Origin: DASRBO01 sp035653595
Lineage (GTDB): Bacteria > Actinomycetota > Acidimicrobiia > Acidimicrobiales > JAJPHE01
Reading direction: 5' to 3'
Assembly: GCA_035653595.1 (NCBI GenBank)
Contig: DASRBO010000054.1
Coordinates: 1-13,263 of the forward strand
DNA length: 13,263 nt
Numbering within the stretch: position 1 is the stretch's first letter; the number at the start of each line of letters is the position of its first letter. The translations under genes were made by a program, and so were the position numbers. The notes beneath the pieces are model-generated. The model worked only from the letters and a program-made list of their open reading frames with translations. It was not told the origin of the DNA and made no database searches. Below, one piece after another: positions 1-4,398 of the stretch.

Positions 1-13
1 TCCCGGTGGATGA

Positions 14-205
14 TCAGAGAGGGGTGAGGACTTTTACCTGGCCATACGCGAGGACAGCGACTTGGCCACACGTGAGGACTTTTTCATGGCCATGGACAGA
101 CGGGAGAGGGAAGGCGTCGGAAGACGAAAGCCCAGGTCACCGGGCATCTGGGCGCTCGGGCCTGCCTCGACGTCGGCCCTGGCCGCCTTCCTCTTCAAGA
201 GCTGA
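14..205 (+). pseudogene. Possible short repeat-containing reading frame, start lost or frameshifted
   Basis: The plus frame is open from 14 to a TGA at 203-205 and would read three 8-residue repeats (REDFYLAI, REDSDLAT, REDFFMAM) followed by an Arg/Glu-rich stretch and a hydrophobic tail ending AAFLFKS. Third codon positions are mostly G or C, as in coding DNA of this genome. There is no ATG or GTG before the repeats; only a TTG at 62 and an ATG at 86 are in frame. A GTG at 6 begins VDDQRG in another frame and would join this frame if one extra G were added to the GGGG run at 21-24. It may therefore be a frameshifted small gene or a chance open frame. I recognise no family. Confidence 0.25.
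24..95. repeat. Three tandem 24-bp repeats
   Basis: Three head-to-tail 24-base units lie at 24-47, 48-71 and 72-95. Each begins GTGAGGAC or GCGAGGAC and has a GGCCA core at bases 17-21 of the unit. Units 1 and 3 are the most alike (shared GTGAGGACTTTT start); unit 2 is more diverged. Because 24 is a multiple of three, each unit encodes an 8-residue repeat in any frame. In the plus frame it reads RED-F/S-x-L/M-A-x. The direct repetition is seen in the sequence; its role is unknown. Confidence 0.75.
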
Positions 206-434
206 CAAGGGGTCATCCGCCCTGGTCAGCGAAGTGCCCGCGTGCATCTTGCGTTCGAACGATTTCGTGCGGCTCCGACCGCCGGGACCCCGATGGGGGG
301 CTGCCACCGGTCGCTGCGGCGGCTGATGCGAAGTTCTAACCGTCGCACTGCGCGATTGGGGCCCTTTTGACCGTACTCCGGAGCCCAGGGATCGCCCCGC
401 TACAGAGGGGTGCAGGAAGAGCTCTGTGCTGTCG
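206..434. other. Stretch without a recognisable gene
   Basis: No frame in this stretch shows a recognisable domain, a convincing start with a Shine-Dalgarno sequence, or a tRNA-like fold. It lies downstream of the small gene ending at 435 (minus strand) and of the doubtful repeat frame ending at 205 (plus strand), so it may simply be the space between two converging transcripts. I see no clear terminator hairpin with a T-run. Confidence 0.4.
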
Positions 435-620
435 TCAGACTGAGCTTCGACGCACGTCTGCCGGGCTGGTCGGCCCGGGCAACAGGAAGCCGTCGCTCCT
501 ACGTCTGATGACGTATCCGCCATCGACGACCGCAGCAACGTCGAAGCCGCCTGACCAGTCGCCGCTGAAGCCGACTCTCAATTCGACGCTGTCGCCGATC
601 TCCAGTGAGTCTCCGGTCAT
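435..620 (-). CDS. Small conserved-looking hypothetical protein (61 aa)
   Basis: A 61-residue acidic N-terminal protein with the pattern GDSVELRVGFSGDW at about residues 9-22 and DGGYVIRRRSDG at 33-44. Alternating hydrophobic and charged strands suggest a small beta-barrel (SH3- or Tudor-like), which is my inference. Its ATG overlaps the TGA of the upstream DUF2630 gene as ATGA (617-620), so the two are probably translated from one message by re-initiation. The coupling is the best evidence that this short frame is real. Function unknown. Confidence 0.6.
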   Translation of the reverse strand: MTGDSLEIGDSVELRVGFSGDWSGGFDVAAVVDGGYVIRRRSDGFLLPGPTSPADVRRSSV

Positions 621-919
621 CGGGGCGACCGCGGCATGGTGGAGGTCCTCGAGGCCGGCTCCAAGGAGCGGCCGGGATGGCCTTCGAGCAGCTCGCCCAC
701 CCCTTGGGAGAGGTCATCCCATCCTTGGCCCGCCGCCCGCCTGGCCCTCTGCTGACGCACGAGATCCCAGGACTTGTCCAAGGCCGACTCGAGTTGTTCG
801 AGACGCGACCTGTCTTCCCCGGACATGGGTTGGCCGTGATGGCTGCGCCGCAGGCTGTCCTTGTCGGCAGTCAGACGGCGGATCAAGTCGAGGATGTCGG
901 TCTCTCGCCAGTCGGTCAT
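617..919 (-). CDS. DUF2630 family protein
   Basis: A 100-aa protein whose first 65 residues match the DUF2630 pattern: a short helix (residues 5-25), then GEDRSRLEQLESALDKSWDL and VRQQRARRAAG at about 34-64, predicted as a two-helix coiled hairpin. DUF2630 proteins are small, actinobacterial and uncharacterised. Residues 66-100 are longer and more Arg/Ser/Pro-rich than the usual family tail and do not show the ending I would expect. A Shine-Dalgarno AAGGA lies about 8 bases before the ATG at 919. It is the first gene of a two-gene unit, overlapping the next start by 4 bases. Family call is by pattern memory; no function can be given. Confidence 0.75.
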   Translation of the reverse strand: MTDWRETDILDLIRRLTADKDSLRRSHHGQPMSGEDRSRLEQLESALDKSWDLVRQQRARRAAGQGWDDLSQGVGELLEGHPGRSLEPASRTSTMPRSPR

Positions 920-1231
920 GACGCGGTCCTTCTGTGGTGATCAGAAGAGGCGTCGAGCCTGCATAGGCAAGACCCAAGGGTCCTCTACGAAACCAGGCGT
1001 CCCTCCCAAGGAATGAAGCGACGTTACCACCTGCGCTGGGATCTGACACCGGGGTAGGTCAGCAGCCCCAGCGGCGATGGGCTACCCTGGACGGGCCGCC
1101 GTAGGGGCGGCCCACCCGGGACCCCGGTGGAATCCCCAGAGGACTCCATGAAGGGGGCGGGTGGCGATGCTTCTCCGAAGGGACTCAACCGCCTCGGGGC
1201 GGGTCCGATGACGCCGGAGGAGGCCACGGCC
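920..1231. other. Divergent intergenic region between DUF2630 and STAS genes
   Basis: About 310 bases separate two divergent genes. No conserved reading frame is seen. The part near 919 holds the DUF2630 ribosome binding site; the part near 1080-1113 holds a TACCCT box (1083-1088), a possible -10 for the STAS gene, followed by a hairpin. Earlier in-frame starts for the STAS gene exist at 1127 (GTG), 1148 (ATG, preceded by AGAGGA) and 1208 (ATG), so part of this stretch could be coding if the longer N-terminus is used. Confidence 0.4.
1093..1113 (+). promoter_or_regulatory. Perfect 8-bp hairpin upstream of the STAS gene
   Basis: GGGCCGCC (1093-1100) pairs perfectly with GGCGGCCC (1106-1113) around the 5-base loop GTAGG. 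It sits just after the TACCCT box at 1083-1088 and 118 bases before the preferred start at 1232. In a plus-strand transcript starting near 1095 it would lie at the extreme 5' end, where it could stabilise the message. There is no T-run, so a rho-independent terminator is less likely. The role is inferred. Confidence 0.35.
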
Positions 1232-1579
1232 ATGCCGTCGGCCGCTCGGGTAACCGTGGCCAGCTACTTGGGCACGGCGGTTCTGCACATCCAAGGCGAA
1301 CTCGACGCCACGACCGCACGAACAGTGTGTGGCGGCCTGACCGACGCGGCCGGCGAGGCGACCGTGCTCCTGGACCTGACCGGGGTGGGAGTGATCGACT
1401 CCGTCGGCCTCGGTGCCCTCCTGAGCGCGATCCGCGGCATCCACGCGCAGGGGGGGAGGGTGGCCGCGGTCGGGGGACCGGCCGCAACCACGGCCCTGCG
1501 AGCCGCTGGGATCGATCGCCTGGTGTTCCTCGCTGACACGCCCCTGGCCGGGCTGGGATGGCTGCACCATCCCGGGTAG
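1232..1579 (+). CDS. STAS-domain protein, anti-sigma factor antagonist-like
   Basis: A 115-aa single-domain protein. The N-terminal strand pair (residues 6-22) leads to GELDATTAR at 22-30, then strand LLDLTGVGVIDSVGLGALLS at 46-65. In SpoIIAA and RsbV the Ser of the DSxGL motif is phosphorylated by an anti-sigma kinase; here it is Ser57. Such proteins free a sigma factor by binding its anti-sigma kinase in the cytoplasm. I chose ATG 1232 because GGAGGAGG lies 8 bases upstream and the length then equals a bare STAS domain; starts at 1127, 1148 and 1208 are possible. No kinase or sigma gene is adjacent, so the partner must be elsewhere. The hairpin at 1612-1633 follows the gene. Confidence 0.88.
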   Translation: MPSAARVTVASYLGTAVLHIQGELDATTARTVCGGLTDAAGEATVLLDLTGVGVIDSVGLGALLSAIRGIHAQGGRVAAVGGPAATTALRAAGIDRLVFLADTPLAGLGWLHHPG

Positions 1580-1611
1580 GACCAAGTGTCGGGCCGCTCG
1601 AGCGCCACCGA

Positions 1612-1633
1612 CGGGCGGACGCAGGACCGCCCG
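1612..1633. terminator. Hairpin between converging genes, possible bidirectional terminator
   Basis: CGGGCGG (1612-1618) pairs with CCGCCCG (1627-1633) around an 8-base loop. It stands 33 bases after the STAS stop and directly after the stop of the converging 73-aa gene (stop at 1635-1637). No T-run follows on either strand, but actinobacterial terminators often lack one. The placement between two converging stops is the main support. Confidence 0.5.
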
Positions 1634-1634
1634 G

Positions 1635-1856
1635 TCATCGAGGGGCGCCAAGATTCAGGACTATGACATCGTCTTCCGCTCCAGCACTGGTGGCGCGGAC
1701 GGCAAGGATGGCGTCGTTCCGGGTATCGACCACCTCGTAGCGACGACGGTTGCCCCAGACGACAGGACGGACCTGGAACCGGCCGAGGGTCATGGGGCGG
1801 CCGGCAGCCGCGGGCGTAGCTACGGGACGTGCAGCGACAGTCAACGTTTCCCTCAT
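1635..1856 (-). CDS. Small conserved-looking hypothetical protein (73 aa)
   Basis: A 73-aa basic protein. The core FQVRPVVWGNRRRYEVVDTR (residues 27-46) followed by DAILAVRATSAGAEDDVIVLN (about 48-68) looks like a compact beta-beta-beta-alpha fold, and similar short proteins occur in actinobacteria; I know no function. The ATG at 1856 is preceded by AGGAG about 9 bases upstream, so the Ala-rich leader (residues 1-24) is probably translated. An internal ATG at 1793 lacks a good ribosome site. It lies downstream of the LapA gene on the same strand, separated by 75 bases that contain a strong hairpin, so it may be co-transcribed with partial termination or have its own promoter. Confidence 0.65.
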   Translation of the reverse strand: MRETLTVAARPVATPAAAGRPMTLGRFQVRPVVWGNRRRYEVVDTRNDAILAVRATSAGAEDDVIVLNLGAPR

Positions 1857-1883
1857 GACGGTCGTCTCCTGTCTGGGTTCTGG

Positions 1884-1907
1884 GCCCGCGTCTGTGCAGA
1901 CGCGGGC
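1884..1907 (-). terminator. Strong GC hairpin between LapA and the 73-aa gene
   Basis: GCCCGCGTCTG (1884-1894) is exactly complementary to CAGACGCGGGC (1897-1907). A realistic fold has a 9-10 bp stem with a small loop. It begins 24 bases after the LapA stop on the minus strand. No T-run follows, so it may be a T-less terminator or an attenuator that lowers transcription into the downstream 73-aa gene. The pairing is seen; the role is inferred. Confidence 0.5.
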
Positions 1908-1931
1908 TTGGATAGTGGAGGAGCCAGCGGT

Positions 1932-2294
1932 TCAGCGCGGCCGATGGACCTCGCGATGAATGCTCCGGCGCAACTGGGAGATCCGGGCAGCGCCGATGGC
2001 ACCGACCAGGAGGGCGCCTCCGACCCCAGCGAGGAGCAGCGCGACCGCCAGCGGGAGACGCAGGTGCGCCCCGAGGAAGCCGACGTCGACGGAGTGGGCG
2101 TTCTCCAGGATGAAGACCAGCAGTAGGACCAGGACCACGGCACCGGCGATGAGGCCCGCATGGGCCCTGCCGAGCCGGCTAGGCCTCGGCTCCCGAGGTG
2201 CGGCCGGAGCTTTCGGGCCCGCCTCCGAGCCACCTGGTTCTGGGACGGCGTCGCTGACCACATCGGTTCCGGTCAGGCCCTGGGTCTCGGTCAT
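1932..2294 (-). CDS. LapA-domain (DUF1049) integral membrane protein
   Basis: A 120-aa protein with a polar Pro/Ala/Glu-rich cytoplasmic N-terminus (residues 1-40), a first membrane helix at about 46-63, the LapA signature FILENAHSVDVGFLGAHLRL (61-80), a second helix at about 80-102, and a basic tail with RISQLRRSIHRE. The family is named for an E. coli protein involved in lipopolysaccharide assembly; actinobacterial members are uncharacterised. I start at ATG 2294 because GAGGG lies about 9 bases upstream; an ATG at 2348 would add 18 residues without a ribosome site. It is divergent from a winged-helix regulator whose operator-like half-sites overlap its predicted promoter. Confidence 0.85.
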   Translation of the reverse strand: MTETQGLTGTDVVSDAVPEPGGSEAGPKAPAAPREPRPSRLGRAHAGLIAGAVVLVLLLVFILENAHSVDVGFLGAHLRLPLAVALLLAGVGGALLVGAIGAARISQLRRSIHREVHRPR

Positions 2295-2368
2295 GTGTGG
2301 TCCCTCTGCGCTCGAGCGAGCGGTGCTTCCATGGCACCGCCCCGGCAAGCTTCGCCGCCGGTAATTTC

Positions 2369-2397
2369 ATGCTACACCGGTAGCAGAAGACTAGCAA
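2369..2397 (-). promoter_or_regulatory. Predicted promoter of the LapA gene
   Basis: Read on the minus strand, TTGCTA (2397-2392) and TAGCAT (2374-2369) are spaced 17 bases apart, a good match in layout to a -35/-10 pair. Transcription would start near 2362 and give a leader of about 70 bases before the ATG at 2294. The palindrome at 2370-2385 covers the -10 box and part of the spacer, as expected for a repressor site. Confidence 0.45.
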
Positions 2398-2419
2398 TAG
2401 AATTCTAGTAATGCTACCG
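2370..2419. promoter_or_regulatory. Operator-like array of TGCTA/TAGCA half-sites
   Basis: An inverted repeat TGCTACACCGGTAGCA (2370-2385) has perfect 6-bp arms. A further TAGCA at 2392-2396 sits 11 bases (one helical turn) from the TAGCA at 2381-2385, and TGCTACCG at 2412-2419 repeats the half-site in the other orientation. An AT-rich centre with AGAATTCT lies between. The array stands between the LapA gene and the winged-helix gene and overlaps predicted -10 boxes for both. Binding by the neighbouring regulator is inferred. Confidence 0.55.
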
Positions 2420-2420
2420 T
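2415..2420 (+). promoter_or_regulatory. Possible -10 box for a leaderless winged-helix transcript
   Basis: TACCGT ends 6 bases before the GTG start at 2427 and fits the TAnnnT pattern of leaderless actinobacterial promoters. No Shine-Dalgarno sequence is present before the GTG. An alternative -10 is TAGAAT at 2398-2403, which would give a short leader. The box overlaps the TGCTACCG half-site, which would allow autoregulation. Confidence 0.35.
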
Positions 2421-2426
2421 GGACGC

Positions 2427-2738
2427 GTGGCTGACTGGACTTTCTTGACCAACCACGCTCGGGCTCTCCTGTGCATTGCCGATGACCCCGGGATCAGGCT
2501 TCGAGACATCGCCACCGAGCTGTCCATAACCGAGCGCCATGCCTACGGCATAGTGGCTGACCTGACTGAGGCCGGGTATCTCGTGAAGGAGAAGGAGGGG
2601 CGGAGAAACCGCTACCGGGTGCGCGCCCACCTTCCTCTTCCCGAAGCATCCAAGCGCAAGCGCACCGTCGGGGAGTTGCTGGCACTGCTGTCGGACAGCG
2701 GTCCTACGCCAGCGCGCCGCTCCCGCGCCGGACGGTAG
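2427..2738 (+). CDS. Winged helix-turn-helix transcriptional regulator
   Basis: A 103-aa DNA-binding protein. Residues 3-18 form the first helix (WTFLTNHARALLCIAD), 23-31 (IRLRDIATE) the second, and 34-50 (ITERHAYGIVADLTEAG) the recognition helix; the wing is 51-65 (YLVKEKEGRRNRYRV). The tail has VGELLALL (81-88) and a basic end. The layout is that of MarR/ArsR-like winged helices, with no visible metal or ligand site and no effector domain. It is divergent from the LapA gene and flanked by the TGCTA/TAGCA array, so it probably represses LapA and itself. GTG is the only sensible start and gives the usual family N-terminus. Confidence 0.88.
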   Translation: MADWTFLTNHARALLCIADDPGIRLRDIATELSITERHAYGIVADLTEAGYLVKEKEGRRNRYRVRAHLPLPEASKRKRTVGELLALLSDSGPTPARRSRAGR

Positions 2739-2810
2739 TGGTGGTCGGGCCGGGGGTGCCTTCGCGATGAGCGCCCTCAAATCGCTGGCCCCGTCGCCGT
2801 GGTGCAAGCG

Positions 2811-2827
2811 CCGGCGGGAGGCGCCGG
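2811..2827 (+). terminator. Hairpin downstream of the winged-helix gene
   Basis: CCGGCG (2811-2816) pairs with CGCCGG (2822-2827) around GGAGG. It lies 73 bases after the winged-helix stop and about 100 bases before the cupin start. There is no T-run. It could end the regulator transcript, but short GC hairpins arise easily in such GC-rich DNA. Confidence 0.25.
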
Positions 2828-2929
2828 AATGACGCCGAAGGCCGTTCAGTGGTCCCGCTGACCGGCAGATCGAACTACAGTGATGTGATTCCGAACCAGG
2901 CATTGGCAGGAAGGGACGGGCAGGACCCG

Positions 2930-3481
2930 ATGGGAGCGACGCCGACGAGGGCGCTGGTCCTGACGATCCTCCGCCATGCCGAGGACTTCCACTGGCGGAT
3001 GCAGGACGTCGGGCTCATGAGCCTGCGCCTCGATGACCAGAGGGAGTACCGACTCCACGTCTGGGACCCGACGTCCAGCACCGGCGAGGTCCCCATTCAC
3101 GACCATCCCTACCACTTCACCTCCACGATCGTCGTCGGGGAGCTCACCAACACCCGGTACCGGGTGGACACGGCGGGGCGCGAGTACACCCGCCTGCGCT
3201 ACTCGCCGGAGGTCGAGGCTCGCCGGTGCTCAGACAAGGTCAGGCTGATCCCCGAGGTGACGACGATCAGGGAGGGAGGCCGGTACGGTCAGCTGGCTCC
3301 CGAGCTGCACTCGAGCTGGCAGCTGCCCGGGACGGTGACGCTCATCAGGTGCACGTGGGTCGAAGCGCCCTGGCTCACGGTCTGTCTCAGCGACGAGCGT
3401 GCCTGGCGCTCGCCAACAGGGCGGGACGCGACCAGGCACGAGGTCAAGACGATGGCCGGCCGGGCTCTGGAGTGGTTCTAG
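2930..3481 (+). CDS. Cupin-fold protein with HDHP motif
   Basis: A 183-aa protein that looks like a metal-binding cupin. The first cupin motif is GEVPIHDHPYHFTSTIVVGE (residues 52-71) with His57 and His59; a later His127 in PELHSSW is a likely third ligand in the second motif, followed by strand TVTLIRC. The layout resembles cysteine-dioxygenase-type or RmlC-like cupins, but I cannot name a substrate. ATG 2930 is chosen because AGGA lies 4 bases upstream and the sequence from there matches the fold; an in-frame GTG at 2849 would add 27 residues of poor quality. It is followed 48 bases later by the phosphoesterase gene. No neighbour explains its role. Confidence 0.7.
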   Translation: MGATPTRALVLTILRHAEDFHWRMQDVGLMSLRLDDQREYRLHVWDPTSSTGEVPIHDHPYHFTSTIVVGELTNTRYRVDTAGREYTRLRYSPEVEARRCSDKVRLIPEVTTIREGGRYGQLAPELHSSWQLPGTVTLIRCTWVEAPWLTVCLSDERAWRSPTGRDATRHEVKTMAGRALEWF

Positions 3482-3517
3482 TAGCGATTTCACCGGGCTC
3501 GGACGGGATCGGCGCCC

Positions 3518-3523
3518 TACATT
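3518..3523 (+). promoter_or_regulatory. Possible -10 box for a leaderless phosphoesterase transcript
   Basis: TACATT ends 6 bases before the GTG at 3530, and no Shine-Dalgarno sequence precedes that GTG. This fits a leaderless start. No convincing -35 hexamer is seen, which is common for such promoters. Confidence 0.4.
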
Positions 3524-3529
3524 GGCCCC

Positions 3530-4298
3530 GTGAAGCTGGGGGTAGTGGCCGACATCCATGGGAACCTGGCCGCGCTGGAGGCGGTCCTCGAGGACGCACG
3601 AGCCCTTGGCGTGGACAGCTGGTGGGCGCTGGGTGACCTGGTGCTTGTTCGGGCCCCGTCCGGCCGAGGTACTCGGGACCCTGGCCGGCCTGCCCGGTAT
3701 CGCCTACGTCCGGGGCAACACCGATCGGTACGTCCTGACAGGAGAGCAGCCCGTTCCCCACTCCAATGCCGGTGACGCCGCCCGCGACCCGCGGCTGGTG
3801 GAGAGGATGGTCGCCATGGCCGGAGCCATCGGGTGGACCAGGGGCGCCCTGGTCCAGTCCGGCGTCCTCGACGCCATCACCGACCTGCCCACGACGATCT
3901 GCGCCGAGCTGCCGGACGGGGGGCGCGTGCTCGGGGTCCACGCCTCCCCGGGACGGGACGACGGGCCCGGCATCGCCAGCTCACCGCCCGACGAGGTCAT
4001 CTCCTCGATCCTGGGGGATTGCGGCGCCGACGTCGTCATAGGCGGACACACCGATGACCCCACCGATCGGATCGTCGGGGCCGTGCGGGCCCTGAACCCG
4101 GGCAGCGTCGGGCTGTCCCGGCAGGCCGGCCTGGCCCGACGGATGCTCGTCGAAGCCGACGAGGAGGGTGTGTCAGTCGACCTGCGCCGGACGCCTCACG
4201 ACGCCAACGCCGTCGTGAACGACCTCTACGACCGGGGCTATCCCAACGCGGCCTACCTCGAGAAGGCGCTGACCGGGTCCCTGACCTTCGGGTCCTGA
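3530..4298 (+). pseudogene. Calcineurin-like metallophosphoesterase, split by one extra base
   Basis: The first frame gives MKLGVVADIHGNLAALEAVL with the metal motif DxH (Asp8, His10) and ALGDLVL at 33-39, then degenerates. The next frame continues exactly where the family should, with FGPRPAEVLGTL, VRGNTDRYV (the GN motif), LGVHASPG and GGHTDDP, to the stop at 4298. Removing one T from the TT at 3645-3646 restores GTG CTG TTC GGG and a 255-aa protein. Such enzymes hydrolyse phosphomonoesters or diesters with two metals. The usual GHTH motif reads GHTD here, so one expected metal-ligand His is missing. Either a pseudogene or a sequencing error at this base; intact flanking reading favours a recent change. 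Confidence 0.8.
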
Positions 4299-4318
4299 GG
4301 CCAGCCGGACATCCCGCT

Positions 4319-4374
4319 GGCGCCTGGGGTGGGGGGCAGGAGGCCTCCAGGCGCGGCGGACTCGTCCCCAGGCG
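4319..4374 (+). promoter_or_regulatory. Two mutually exclusive hairpins before the PBP gene
   Basis: CGCCTGGGG at 4321-4329 can pair perfectly with CCCCAGGCG at 4366-4374. The overlapping GCGCCTGG at 4320-4327 can instead pair with CCAGGCGC at 4347-4354. A 10-base palindrome GGAGGCCTCC (4339-4348) lies between. The fragment fills the 100-base gap between the phosphoesterase stop and the PBP start. It may act as a terminator for the upstream gene or as a switch, but no T-run follows. Confidence 0.35.
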
Positions 4375-4398
4375 ACCGGCCGAGGCAGTATTCGGGCC

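Noticed and set aside
24..95. CRISPR array
   Set aside because: Repeats are directly adjacent without spacers, and there are no cas genes.
6..326. 106-aa plus frame spanning the 24-bp repeats
   Set aside because: Composition is Arg/Pro/Ser-rich without a domain. Its first codons may belong to the frameshifted repeat gene, but the frame as a whole is not convincing.
137..538. 133-aa minus frame
   Set aside because: It overlaps the coupled 61-aa gene in another frame, has no ribosome site or recognisable domain, and composition looks like antisense noise.
1023..1057. SigB/SigF-type promoter (GTT ... GGGTAG) before the STAS gene
   Set aside because: The two parts are about 24 bases apart, too far for that promoter class.
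1082..1651. 189-aa minus frame opposite the STAS gene
   Set aside because: Shadow of the STAS gene; no domain or ribosome site.
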